Shown: positions 12,372 through 22,769 of the stretch, in pieces
Layout of the letters: each line of letters starts with the position of its first letter
How positions within the stretch are numbered: position 1 is the first letter of the stretch
Source: Amanita rubescens
Taxonomy: Eukaryota; Basidiomycota; Agaricomycetes; Agaricales; Amanitaceae
Assembly (NCBI GenBank): GCA_015039365.1
Contig: WION01000397.1
Coordinates: 1-48,580, forward strand
Direction of reading: 5' to 3'
DNA length: 48,580 bases
The notes under the pieces: model-generated
What the model was told of the DNA's origin: nothing
The model's database searches: none
What the model saw: the letters and a program-made list of their open reading frames with translations, nothing else
Program-made: the position numbers and the translations under genes

Positions 12372-12412
12372 GGGTCGACCTGCACCATACAACTCCAGTG
12401 GCTATTTTATAC
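12372..12412 (-). promoter_or_regulatory. Conserved upstream block with TATA-like element, transporter 1
   Basis: Just upstream of the ATG at 12355, the minus strand reads TATAAAATAGCCACTGGAG followed by a TATGGTGCAG-like segment. The same arrangement is found upstream of copies 2 and 3, so the block probably belongs to the core promoter or 5' UTR. Function is inferred from conservation only. Confidence 0.45.
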
Positions 12413-13668
12413 AGAATGGCTTGTCGTTAGATGCCACGGATGTATAAACATGACGAAGCAGTAAAACAGAGAATATGGATAGCCTGCGACAAGAGAAGTT
12501 GAGCATTGACATAGAAGAAGATAGAGCCCGGGACTCGGTGGTGACGTACCTGGTGTACCTGTCTGCAGAAGAACCTCTGACTAAGCTCCACATACAATGT
12601 ACTGCCAAAGCTTTTGGCAGGGCAAGTCGTGCGATTTGGATACTAGAACGATTGATAGTATACGTAGATGATAAGCGGGTCAAGGTAAAGCTCACAACAC
12701 ATGGTTCATGAGATGATGGCATCCCGGGTATTATAAAGTGATGGTCTTCTTCGACCTGAGCCTGTTTTTTTTGGGTATGGTCCGGAGTTGAGCTACACGG
12801 GAGGAATTGCGAGAAGGTTTTCGTAAACGACATAAAGTCCTCTTCCATGATGATAGTTGGACTCTAAGAGAGAACAGTGAGATAAAATATTGCATCGAGA
12901 TGGATTTTGATTTGCATTTTTACTGAAAATGCTTTCGCTCTTGATGAAGGGTGTCCGTCGACTTGGGGGACGCGCACGATGTAAACCAAGATCTCCATCT
13001 TATTTGAGCAAAGTACTTTGTCACTCAATTTTGCGAACGGCTATAAAAGATGGCGAGACCGTGCAGGAGGGCTTTCACACGATGGCCTCTTCCGCCCAAC
13101 GCATCAAGTCAAAACGTCGCACTCTCGTGGCACTGGCAAATATTTGTGATCTGGGAGTCCGAGACAGATGGACTGGTAGACGTGCCTACGTAATATACTA
13201 TGCACTTTGGCAACCAACTGCTCTATTAACGTGCTACCGACGTTCCAATCCTCCACTATGCGGGAGGGGACAATGCCACGGTTGCGACGAGAATGGACGT
13301 AGAGCTGAAGGGGGCTCAGTGACGAGGCATGGAAATGAGCGAGCGAAGGACAAGTACCTTCCAGTTGTTCCGCAGGACAAAGGCGACCAACAACAAGAGG
13401 GAGATCTGGATACTATACCCTCTCGTCTTCCGCATTACGAGTCCCTATTTTACTAAGGAGTCGTGAGCGGCTCACTTCGCCACTCTGGGAATTGAATTTG
13501 CTAAGTCTATACCATTAATTTACCCAGAGTCATTGTGCACACAGATGGCCATGATTTTACTCTGTTTATGCGCTGCACATTGCCCGCTGATCATTTATTT
13601 TGAACCTCCCTAACCACCTAATGTCGAGAATCAGATTTTCAGCGGGTCTACAGGGATAAAAATCCAAG
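12413..13668. other. Intergenic region, no gene supported
   Basis: Open frames at 12402-12848 (minus) and 12929-13456 (plus) show no recognisable domain and contain no convincing intron-linked continuation. A segment near 13180-13250 shares short stretches with about 14700-14760 (ATATACTATGCACT and a CCGACGTTC motif), so part of this is probably decayed duplicated sequence. Nothing else is recognised. Confidence 0.35.
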
Positions 13669-14639
13669 TCAACGATCTTGTACACCAATAGAAGAGACAT
13701 ATTTCTTGATGTTTTCTTCCGCCGTACCAGTCCAGCTCGTGCCCTCAATCTGGCAGGCCTTCCATGATGGCATGGCACGCGTCGCCGCAAGGATGTCAGC
13801 AATGATGTCTGCGTTGAGCGCCACCGTACGTTGACCTGATGATGTCGTCGTCATAGGGTGAAACGGCGGCTGTGCTTGCGCAGATCCGTGGCTGAGGTTG
13901 CGTGGTGGGCGGTCACGTTTGAAGGAATCTGAGGCATTGTCGAACACATGGTTCGATAAGATCCAGTCTTGCCAAGGTATGTCATTGGGGACGGCTGGAG
14001 CAACAGGCGCTGAGGTTGAAAGGGGTGAAATCCACGGACGCGCATCTCATGGATTATGAATATGGAAGGAAAGGGCGCATGTTTATCCTTGATATCAAGG
14101 GCGATAGCTTTACCGTGGAATTGCTCAAGATAGTCGTGACCGGAGTAGTTGATAAACACAAACTTGCGAATCTGTTTACTGTAAATGCTTGGCCCGAATC
14201 AAAAACGAATCAATCTCACGTCTGGAAAGAAACGGATGAAGAAAAAATATCCATCGAACAGGCCGTGATGGGTTTTACACATAATTATGCCATCGCGTGG
14301 TTCATGGCGGGGCGCATCTTTGGCCTGCCCAGGGATCCAACCACGGTTCTTGAGGTCCGTCCGCTGTCCCACATTAGCATTGGGAGGGCTCAAATACCGT
14401 TGACTTACAGTATCAGGTTCTGAGTCCATAATAATGTAGCAATGCACTATCGCATAACCACTGCCATGGATCCCACAGACAACGCAGCGACACTTTCCGA
14501 GGAACTGGTCTCGCTGATCTAATCCAGTGTGGAATGCGGTGGTTGTTGACAAGGCCGAGAAGTCCTGGTCTGCCCAACCAAATCCAGGGGGTGGTGCGTC
14601 TGGAGGGAGAGGAAGTGCGAGCGTGGACAGAGATGCCAT
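13669..14639 (-). pseudogene. HNH-endonuclease-domain protein, frameshifted
   Basis: The model is 14639-14409, 14363-14220 and 14162-13669, with introns of 45 and 57 bp. Exons 1-2 hold a fungal HNH (HNH_2-like) core: a CVVCG zinc-binding pair, then VHCYII-SEPDT, then LKNRGWIPGQAK and CKTHH followed by FDGYFFFIRFFPD. Exon 3 starts with FVFINYSGHDYLEQFHGKAIAL. Near 14011-14020 the frame must move by one base: FHPF lies in one frame, while APVAPAVPNDIPWQDWI and the rest up to the stop lie in another. Exon 3 is 494 nt, one short of a multiple of three, consistent with a single-base deletion. The intact protein would be about 289 aa. Such proteins are common in Agaricomycetes and their role is unknown to me. 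It could be a recent pseudogene or a sequencing error. Confidence 0.68.
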
Positions 14640-15380
14640 GATGGAAGGGCTTACGACTCTGCGTGACTGACTCAGAGCGACATATGCGATAGGAGTCTGG
14701 TCAAAACGTGCCTGTGTGGTATACTATGCACTCTGACATGATGCCGACGTTCGCCGTAACCAACGTAGACTTCGCTTTCCCTCTCCCACACGGGAAACAC
14801 TACGTTCAGGCACTTATAGACTACTTCATCGACATTGAAGATAGGATCAGGACGACCACCGTCAAACCTAATACACTCGTCTCTTCATTTTACGTCAATC
14901 CAAACCCATCGAGCACAGAATCGCCGTTAACTTCTCGTTGGCGGTGTGGTAGTCAACGTTGCCAACATCGACGTGGATAAGGAAGAACTCAAAGACGATG
15001 GATCGGGTGTGTATGATTTCCTGCCTCAAAATTCCCACACGCCGATCGTTTGTATGCTTCATTGGCCTCCAGGTAAGAACGTTCAGAGCACTTTACTATC
15101 TCGTGTACCCGATACTGGCCTTGCACGCTGAAAGTGTAATTAGAGTACATAAAATCCATGATCATAACTCCGAGAGCATGTTGAAGGTCATTGTCAGATT
15201 CGTTCCCTCTCCGCTACGGCAATGCAACTGAGCCCGATAAAGAAACGCGACAAGCGCAAGTCCAACCCAATTGTTGAAATCGTTTCACAAAACAAGGCGG
15301 TGTGAGTTCCTTCGCTATGGAAACCTCCAACCTTTCATTAGACGTTGCGGAGAGGAATGGAGGATGTCGAATAGTGAATG
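14640..15380. other. Region upstream of the HNH gene, with coding-like remnants
   Basis: A plus-strand stretch at 14708-15075 reads as plausible protein in pieces (for example FPLPHGKHYVQALIDYFIDI, then VNVANIDVDKEELKDDGSG in a second frame after about 14945) but needs a frame change and has no recognisable family. The part from about 15091 to 15255 is duplicated at about 24148-24246. The segment 15325-15380 is homologous to the coding tail of transporter 4 and is now 3' flank of transporter 2. Confidence 0.4.
15091..15255 (+). repeat. 3' flank shared by transporter copies 2 and 3
   Basis: Segments such as CGTGTACCCGATACTGGCC and CCTTGCACGCTGAAAGTGTA recur, with small differences and a deletion, at about 24148-24246. 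Both copies lie downstream of a transporter stop codon in the same orientation, so duplication of the transporter carried its flank along. Confidence 0.65.
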
Positions 15381-17757
15381 CTACTGGGAGTTCAACATTT
15401 TCTCCAGATCTCGAGATTGGGATGGAGTCAACGTGGACTGCCTGGTAGGTTTCTGATCATTGGACTGAGGTTCGGGTTCTGGAGCACCGTGGGCATCGCC
15501 TTCCACTCCGACGATACCAACATGTCTGAAGAAAATAATGGCAAGTATTGTTGCTAAGAAAAAGAGATGAATAACGCGTCACATGAACAAACGGAACACT
15601 ACGTACCGATCATTGCGAAACAAACGGTCGCCCACTGCGCTGCTTGATAGGCTTTCAATTGTGCGGATCTAGGTGCATTGTCTTGATTCGCAACAAGGAT
15701 GACACCCTGCTTGCCAGAATCCTGTGCGAGAACGCGATTAAACACAATAGTGGTCACGGTTACACCTATAGTGGTCCCGATCTAGTAACAAGTTGCCTCG
15801 TCAGTAAATGAATCTGTGCATGGGTTATGACATCTACCTGAGTCATTGTCTGGAACAAACCACCCGCTAAACTTTGTTCATCGTCTTTTGCTATCTTAGC
15901 GACGTAGAGTGTTCCAGAAGCGAAAACGAAGTCGGCACCCATCACTGCGCAGATAGCGCTAGGGAAGCCGAATGCCCAATATGGAGCGCTTGGTATGATG
16001 ACTGCAAAGAAAATGGGTGCGCAACCGGTGATAAACGTGCCGACTGCTGAGGAGCGGGTTAGCAGTCATACAACATGTATTCTTAGAGGAATAGTCACCA
16101 AGAAGCCAGACAACGGGGACACGGTGTATAATGAGGGCTACGGTTACATTGAGAAAGATACCTGTTGTAAACGCTGGTATGAAACGAAGCATGGTGGGGA
16201 TTGGTTTGAGATTGACGTAATTCTGGTAGTAGAGCTATCATGAATGAGTTAGAGATAATGTGGAAAAAGGAAGCGTTCTAATTCATACCGTTGCCCAAAG
16301 GTTCCATGATATGAAAGTCCCCCATGTCAGGAGGGCGATGACCATGATCACAGAGAATCGCCCATCTCCGCGAGTCCACAAGGACAACTTCATAAGGGGA
16401 GGTGGGGTCCACTTGGAGTATTGCGCATTGGGGTTGTCCTGAATACGTTCGAGATACAATTGCCACAGTAAGAAAAGACCGACGAAAGCGCATCCAAGAA
16501 TCAGACAAGCAATAATATCTCGTGTAATGTCAGACGAGCGAAATTAGTTTACGTCACAGTGAATAACTCACAGGATGTGGCCCATTTATTGGGCGCAATC
16601 TCGCCATCGCTCAGTACAAAAACGATTAAAACGAGGCCAACTGTAATCAGGGCGCCGCCGAGCCAATCCACTCGTTTATCCTTTGCCATTGATGGTTCAT
16701 CCTTATCAATAACGAACAAGCCAATTAAGAGATAAAGACCGGTCAATGCTGTGGAGAAAAAGAACGTCGAACGCCACGTTTGTCTGAAAGTAAGTATATA
16801 TGAGACTAATAAAAACAAGGGGCTGACAATCTACTGACTTGGTCAGTTGTGTCAAGATAGCGCCGATGCATAAGCCGAGACCCCCTCCTACAGGTGCACC
16901 TGCTGAAAAAGTTGCGAACGCTACTGAACGCAGTCTTCCGGTGCTGATTGGGAATGCGTCGGCGAGAATACCGAGCTGGAAGCCATATGAGTTTGCTCCG
17001 ACGATAGAAAGACGTTCTATCTATTCACCGATGCGGGTATTGTAGCAGCTGACCCTGCGCCTTGTAATCCTCGCAATATTTCTAGCGTCAACTCATCTGA
17101 GAAGGGACCTTAGTAAAGCGAACAGACAATGAACAACACGATGGCTGCGCATGAGCATAGCCAACCACACGACCACACGCTATAGTCACCAACATCAACT
17201 CCACACGTACCAGTCGTGGCGCCTACGTTCTAGAGGATGAATGAAGACAAAGCCCACGTGTGGTATTCCAGTCGACTATGCCTTACCATGCGCTATAACG
17301 ACGGCTTACCTTTCGCAAAGCCACAAGCAATAGAGAATACAAAAAGCCATATCGATCCTGCGAAGAATATGAACTTTCTTCCATAAAGATCCGCCAGACG
17401 ACCGCAGAGAACAAGGAGACATGCGGAACTTAGTGCATATGATGACACCTGATTTTTCTAGCGTTAAATATAAACAAAAAAGTTTTTTTGATCATACCAG
17501 CCATTGTAGTCTTGTCTGTAGAATGTTGAGTTCACGGCCAATTACAGGTATCGATATCGCGACAGTTGTGATATTTTGTGTCTGCCATGCGCGTCGTTAG
17601 ACTCATCAAGAACAATCTCTGGTAGACTTACATTGACAATCATAGCCAGCGAACATGTGGTAATCAGCGCCACGGACTTGAGCATGCTTGGTGCCTTCTC
17701 CTTGCGTTCGCCAATCGCTAGGCGATCCTCGACGTCGGGAATTGGGTCCATCGTCAT
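15381..17757 (-). CDS. DHA2-type MFS drug:H+ antiporter, paralogue 2
   Basis: There are eleven exons: 17757-17632, 17581-17498, 17448-17310, 17096-17029, 16975-16839, 16783-16572, 16518-16289, 16234-16099, 16046-15838, 15781-15607 and 15553-15381, giving 562 aa with no internal stop. Exons 2-10 match copy 1 in length. Signatures are GRLADLYGRK, LRGLQGAGSAATIPA, IDKDEPS, IAPNKWATS and TPPPLMKLSLWTRG. Intron 3 is 213 bp instead of about 52 because a MITE-like element is inserted in it; both splice sites survive. The start at 17757 agrees with the neighbouring paralogues, which also begin shortly before a Lys/Glu-rich segment and the first membrane helix. The tail stops about 40 residues before copy 4; sequence homologous to that tail continues past the stop. 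Likely a membrane exporter, substrate unknown. Confidence 0.9.
17147..17298. mobile_element. MITE-like element in intron 3 of transporter 2
   Basis: Compared with the same intron in copies 1, 3 and 4, copy 2 has about 160 extra bases. They are flanked by CGATGGCT (17139-17146) and CGACGGCT (17299-17306), a candidate 8-bp target duplication with one mismatch. The ends form an imperfect inverted repeat around GCGCATG..GCATAG. A related copy lies at about 23940-24062. An 8-bp duplication would fit a hAT-type MITE. It has no coding capacity. Confidence 0.65.
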
Positions 17758-17791
17758 TGGCCGCTCGATACCTCAGGAGTCCGTGGAAGAA

Positions 17792-17827
17792 GGGATCAAT
17801 CTGCATCATACGACTTCAGTGGCCATT
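17792..17827 (-). promoter_or_regulatory. Conserved upstream block, transporter 2
   Basis: Minus-strand sequence AATGGCCACTGAAGTCG followed by TATGATGCAGATTGATCC matches the blocks upstream of copies 1 and 3 and lies 35-70 bp before the start codon. There is no clear TATA box here. Confidence 0.4.
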
Positions 17828-18593
17828 AAGTGCAAAAATTACTTCTGTTTTGATGGCTGGCATAGTACAGAAGTAATTGACAAATTGACATGTTAATGCA
17901 GTGCATTCACATGTCAGTTTGTCATTCTCAATGACAAGAGAGATTAGTCCTTGTGAGTATATCGTTCTATTCAGGTGTCATTGTGATCATGCACGTGCCG
18001 ACCATGTGGGATCGAAGCGCTCAAGCTGACAAGGCATGACTAGCATGACTATGCATGACTTGTATAGGCGTAAGCATAATGAAGTGATATATACAGTTTT
18101 TTCCCCCCACACCCCGCGTCCTGTCACTCGCCACTCGGCGTGGCTGTCGTCAAAACGGCCCTCGCGAAACGTGCCGCCTTCAACAGATGCCAGTGGTGCC
18201 ATAATTGTGGGACCGGGGTACTACAATAGCCCTCATTTGGTCGACGATCGCTAACTCATGAGCGATGGTTCTCTTCTGTGTGCAGAATAGATCGCACGCC
18301 TTCGACTCTTTCCACGATTAGATGAGTTTTGCACGACGCATCAGCTTGTCGATGACGCCTTGAGGAGTCGTCGGGGCCACTTTATGATCATCCCCCACAA
18401 TATCCAAAGAAGCCTTCGCATAGTTGTAGGATCTGCTATTGGTGCTGCTGGGAATATATATCGGATAAATAGGCAAGCTCATGAACAACCTGAGAAAATT
18501 AAACATATTACATATATATTTAGTACTGTTGACCACACAACTCACTGCCAGTGGCAAAGTTATTATTGTACCTGCCAGTGCCACGTCTACATC
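17828..18593. other. Divergent intergenic region
   Basis: This lies between transporter 2 (minus) and the alpha/beta hydrolase (plus). It contains a short direct reiteration of GCATGACT near 18030-18060. Open frames here overlap the hydrolase reading and have no independent support. Confidence 0.35.
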
Positions 18594-19658
18594 ATGCCGC
18601 ATACTTCTCGACTGAACATTAAAGACATCGTTGACCCAAGTCAGCATTTCTTTTCTTCTTCTTTGCTTTTACGTTCAATTACTAAATCCGGTATATTACT
18701 ACTCCAGCTTACCCTTTACTCGGGGCCAAGCGAGCTTCAATTAACGCCATCAAGCGTGCGACGTACGCTTACGGTTCTACTGATGCTCATCAGGTTAGTC
18801 ACAGGTCAAGAAATTGATAGAACCGAGCTTTTCATGCAATTTCAGCTTGACGTTTATTATCCACCATCATCCGGGTCCGCTCAGGCTGTAGGCGACTCCC
18901 GACCGCCCATAGTGGTGTTCTTTCACGGTGGCAGTTTAATCCATGGATCCCGCAGCTCCCCGCCTCAGTACTTGGTTCACAACAACTTGGGCGCCTATTT
19001 TGCTTCGAGGGGGGTGCTTGCGGTCATCGCGGACTATCGTCTTGTTCCCAACGCTGTCTTTCCGCAAGGTGCGGAAGACGTTCGCGACGCTCTATTGTGG
19101 GTGATCGAACATGTGTCCGAGGGCGACCCTACTCAGATTTACGTCCTCGGGCACTCGGCGGGTGGGATACATATTGCCAACATGTTACTTCTTCCTCACC
19201 TATTCCAGCTACAGCTGAGACAAGCACTTCGTGGTGTCGTGCTGATAGGTGTGCCTTATGAGATACCTGGAGGGAAGATGTCGGAATTCCGAAGCGCGGC
19301 TACTCAGTACTATGGCAGTGTCCGAAACATCGCTCTAAATCAGCCGCTCGGTTTGCTTCGTCGCGCTGGGACCGGCGGGCACATCACCGTCTTGCCTCCT
19401 ATTCGAAATATAATAGGCGAGAATGAACCTCGGCGCATAAAGGGCAGTGCCAGGGCATTTTCAAAGTTGTTTCGAGAGAAGGGAGGTGTTCTGGAGGATT
19501 TTACACTGCAAGGACATGACCATATCAGTTCGATCCTTGCCCTGAGCACTGATGTAGGCGAAGAATGGGCACAGGAGATTGTTAACTGGATCTCGAGGTG
19601 CGGTGCAGCCCCTTGTGGACAAGGTATTGAAACAAGAATGAAAGATGGGTTAATCTAA
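18594..19658 (+). CDS. Alpha/beta hydrolase (carboxylesterase / kynurenine-formamidase-like)
   Basis: The model is 18594-18639, 18708-18793 and 18846-19658, giving 314 aa. The first intron (68 bp) has a TTACTAAAT branch-like site and the second (52 bp) splits before LDVYYP. The unspliced genomic frame stays open upstream to 18360 but gives a wrong N-terminus; splicing restores YAYGSTDAHQLDVYYP, a typical start of this family. The oxyanion motif HGG is at 71-73, the nucleophile elbow GHSAGG has Ser148, and a C-terminal GHDH supplies the likely catalytic His. The family hydrolyses esters or amides; members include kynurenine formamidases, but the substrate here cannot be read from sequence. There is no signal peptide, so it is probably cytosolic. 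It is divergent from transporter 2; whether they are co-regulated is unknown. Confidence 0.85.
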   Translation: MPHTSRLNIKDIVDPSQHFFSSSLLLRSITKSGILLLQLTLYSGPSELQLTPSSVRRTLTVLLMLIRLVTGQEIDRTELFMQFQLDVYYPPSSGSAQAVGDSRPPIVVFFHGGSLIHGSRSSPPQYLVHNNLGAYFASRGVLAVIADYRLVPNAVFPQGAEDVRDALLWVIEHVSEGDPTQIYVLGHSAGGIHIANMLLLPHLFQLQLRQALRGVVLIGVPYEIPGGKMSEFRSAATQYYGSVRNIALNQPLGLLRRAGTGGHITVLPPIRNIIGENEPRRIKGSARAFSKLFREKGGVLEDFTLQGHDHISSILALSTDVGEEWAQEIVNWISRCGAAPCGQGIETRMKDGLI

Positions 19659-20257
19659 ATGCCCTTGCAGTTCGAATTCCTTTTTTTAAAAATATCGACA
19701 AATGAGATCTGATTATCAAGGTGTATGTAGGTGATGTAGGTCTGCTAGGCCCATATCTATCCAGGAAAGCACCGTAAGTGCTAACGAAGCAAATAGCGAA
19801 CTAGATACGAATAATTTGATAGAAATGCAAGGACAGACGACCAGGACGCGCTCACTGACGTCCGACATCAAGCCTCAGGCGGAGCCTCAATCAGTTCGTG
19901 CAGTTCGTCGGGTTCAAGCGCGTACGTCGGTTTAAGCGTAACCTGACCGGGAATAGCATATAAGTACGGTCTCGCCGTTCGAAAATGCCGCTGCATACGT
20001 CGGCTTTTGCCGTTTCAGCATTTGGATAGCATATACCCGTTTCGTTCCCCGGACATAGCTGCCTATAAGACCGAGTCCTTTCAGGCCTCGGAAAAAATAG
20101 TGTCACTAATAATAACGCGCTCGCCCCTAGACAATCGCTCACTCACTCTCGCGCCCTCGTATATTAACTAATATCAACTGTAATTATCCATGACCATCCA
20201 AATTCCAACACTTTCAATGGTGAGAGTGGTTCTCAGACCGGAGCTCTCGAGCGAATG
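19659..20257. other. Convergent intergenic region
   Basis: This lies between the hydrolase (plus) and the ASCH-like gene (minus). A segment around 19911-20010 has two partly similar pieces around TACGTCGG. No gene or structured RNA was recognised. Confidence 0.35.
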
Positions 20258-20867
20258 CTAGTAAAGAACCTCCATGGCGTTCAGGGGCTCGCCCTGCACC
20301 AGCGCCTCTGGCGCATACATATATCCCTGAGGTGGGGAGATGCCGTACCGCTCCTTCAATGCCGCCGAGGTAAGAGGCTTTGGAAGGCGATACATTCCTT
20401 TCACAGGGTATCCATACTTGGACACTTTCTGTCCAGCATCAAACTCGTCGTTACCTATGCCCGATGGATCGTTCACTTCTCCGGGGACGCGGGGTGCACC
20501 GACACCTATGATATGCCTGTGTGCAAGGCCCGAGGAAGGTGAGGGATTTCAGGTAGCCAATCAGCCGGGAATAGGAAGAAAGAGGGGACGGGACGGACGT
20601 GATGGCCGAAGTGGGTGCGGTCTCGTATAGCCATATTCTCTCGACTGTATCTCGCAGCTTATATTTGCGATATTCATGATTCTTTGTTTGGGCCGCGAGT
20701 AGTTTGACGAACTCGGGCTTGATGGTAAGGACGACATCGGTGAAAACGCGGCTTGTGGAAGCCTTTCCCTTTCTATTCCTTGGATTCATTGCAGGGGCGG
20801 GTTTGCCTGTGAGGGTCAGTTGAATTGTTTGGGGGGCTTTGCGGGGGGAAGTTCTAGTGGCGGGCAT
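20258..20867 (-). CDS. ASCH/PUA-like domain protein, 175 aa
   Basis: The model is 20867-20599 and 20516-20258, with an 82-bp GTCCGT..CACACAG intron. Splicing joins SAIT to HIIGVGAPRVPGEVND in frame. After a basic, Thr/Ser/Pro-rich N-terminal 45 residues comes VVLTIKPEFVKLLAAQTKNHEYRKYKL, split by me as LTIKPEFVKLL and KNHEYRKYKL, which resembles the start of ASCH domains (IKP-x-x-x-x-I-x-x-G-x-K-x-x-E-x-R). RIWLYETAP follows, the part that usually forms a beta strand of the PUA-like barrel. ASCH domains are thought to bind RNA or modified nucleotides; the substrate here is unknown. The ending GYMYAPEALVQGEPLNAMEVLY looks complete. It is divergent from the synthetase-like pseudogene. Confidence 0.78.
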
Positions 20868-21204
20868 AAGACAACGGATCGTGGTGTGTATACGGTGTAT
20901 TCGGAGATGTGGACGGAGGTGGGATACACACTGCCTGCTTAAAGTCTGTAGAACTGCTCAGAGATAGCCGGTTAGCGCAGGGGGAAATATTACCTGCTTT
21001 AATTAATCAGTTCCTTGTGTTGGAACGCGCAATCCGCAAGCGAGAATCTGATCTCGCGGTCACCTGAGCGTGGGATCTACATGGTCGTCTCCAAAGTTAT
21101 TATTAGTATTACATAAATCTATAACATAGTCACTTTCCCGATTATTATTGTGAGACTCTTCAAGTTAGTTTTCATCTCATATCAGATTGCTCGCCCAGGC
21201 CAAG
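20868..21204. other. Divergent intergenic region
   Basis: This lies between the ASCH-like gene and the synthetase-like pseudogene. It contains a tRNA-like A-box (TTAGCGCAGGGGG near 20972) and a perfect small hairpin GCGAG..CTCGC near 21038, but no complete tRNA cloverleaf. Confidence 0.35.
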
Positions 21205-22400
21205 ATGAAGCACGACAACGCAGTCCATCATCCACTTGGGGCCGCTGCATACTACTACCAGGACAAAACTGTATTTCTTCTTTCGCAACTACGAATACGC
21301 AGGCGTTTCAACGACTGACCGGGAGATCGTCGCGAATTTGGACCGTAAACCCGTGATTGTCCACCTCGGCACTCAACCGAACAACTCACCCCATGCGGGG
21401 ACGCTCATCTGCTTCGCGCTGGGCTTCGCCTTCGTCAGGGCGCTCCTGGAGCTGTGCCCCTTAATGGACATAGCCATATCGCTCGACTTTGTCGACTCCG
21501 CCCCCGACAACGAGGCAGAAGATGTGCCGCAGGGCTACCAAAGGAGCCACAAGTGCTCGGGGCGGATGGAGGAGTACATGGGCGACTATTCCGAGATCAT
21601 GGACAAGTTTTCGAAGCTCGCCTGGTGACGTTCGCTGGACGCGCACCTTCCAGAAAGACCTGAACAGCCAGTCGGATATTTCTGTCGTCGTCCGTGCCAT
21701 CGTCGCGGAGCGGGAGGTCGTCGGGCCAATGTTATCGCCGAAAAACAGGAAATTGCCTCTCCGTGCTGCGTGCCCACACGAGGGGTGCGGACTGACAGAT
21801 AAAATCGGCGAGTTCAACGAATACTACGCCGATGAGAGTCGCATCACCTTCCTCTGTCCCCGTCATGGCAGACATTCCATCTGGCTCGACAATCCCGTCG
21901 AATGCGCTCGCCTCGAGTACAACACCCCGCTGCGCAACCTCATCCGTAACCTCGTTTGGGGCATGGACACAAACACCATTCACATGCGCGTCACTGGCTC
22001 CGACTACGCGGGGACATATCAAGAGGACATGTTCTTCAGGCCCTGGAGACACATGGTCTTTAATTACCCACAACTTCCGGCCCGTCGTACACGTACACGG
22101 CGGTACGACGAAGATGGATCCCCCGGTCACCTGTTTTTAGCCCACTCCTTACCGACTGGGCAGGGGTCGAAGCTCTCCAAGTCCCTCTACGTCAAGGCAA
22201 GGTGCCGTATCAGTACCTGCAGGACCAAGGCGTCGACTATTTGTTGTCCTTTGCGAGGATGAAAGTCCTCGATCGAGATCCTGCGATCATATTCCGCGAG
22301 GTGTCAAAGTGGATCGACTGAACCCATGCATCTCTTCACGAGGTCATACAGTATCGAGTATATCCACAGGCTCTACACCGATACCGAAGGGGAGGATTAG
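21205..22400 (+). pseudogene. Class I aminoacyl-tRNA-synthetase-like (LysRS class I type) pseudogene
   Basis: The reading recovers a class I synthetase fold in order: KPVIVHLGTQPNNSPHAGTL with the HIGH-type motif PHAGT near 21392, then a zinc-knuckle-like CPHEGCG and CPRHG, a YNTPLRNLIRNLVWGMD segment, GSDYAGTYQED, and a KMSKS-type SKLSKSLYV near 22172. The last part, from YQYLQDQGVDYLLSFARMK to a terminal TDTEGED, ends at 22400. The order resembles archaeal-type class I lysyl-tRNA synthetase. At least four frame changes are needed: near 21266 (an extra A in an A run), near 21622, within 22070-22210 (poorly preserved), and near 22319 (an extra T after WID). No intron signals explain them, so I call it a pseudogene. 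Whether the ancestor charged tRNA or had another role is open. Confidence 0.62.
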
Positions 22401-22769
22401 AAGCACTGATTGGAGGGGACCGGATGTCAATGCCACAGAAATACTCTCGAGTCATGATTTTCTGTGTCACAGCCAATATACTGGAGAGATGCCATGATCT
22501 GATGAACAAGCGGCGAAAGAGGGTTTACTTGAATGGACATAAAGACTGTGTATCTCTTGTCTTTGAGGGTATAGGTGTTCATTCATTGTTAACTGGTCCT
22601 GACAAGGAGGCCATTGGGATGGCATTGGCAAGATAGCCTTCAACAATGTTTGAGGATCAGCAACATGAATACGTTACCGTTACGAACGTCCTATCACTCG
22701 CCACTACTTATGGCGCGTTTCGCCTTTGGCCCTCCGTTTCGGCCCGTTCTTTATAGATAACTATAACCA
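22401..22769. other. Intergenic, no gene supported
   Basis: A 70-codon open frame at 22424-22636 (ending MALAR) has no known domain and overlaps the tail of the synthetase-like pseudogene in another frame. I do not annotate it as a gene. Confidence 0.3.

Noticed and set aside
12929..13456. 175-codon plus-strand open frame
   Set aside because: Composition and lack of any domain or splice-linked continuation suggest chance; it also contains short pieces shared with other intergenic sequence.
18360..18840. Long N-terminal extension of the hydrolase reading frame
   Set aside because: It comes from translating two introns and upstream sequence; the spliced model restores the family-typical N-terminus.
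20960..21065. Possible tRNA (A-box-like TTAGCGCAGGGGG and a hairpin GCGAG..CTCGC)
   Set aside because: No matching acceptor stem, no anticodon arm in the right place and the loop of the hairpin lacks the TTC sequence of a T-loop.
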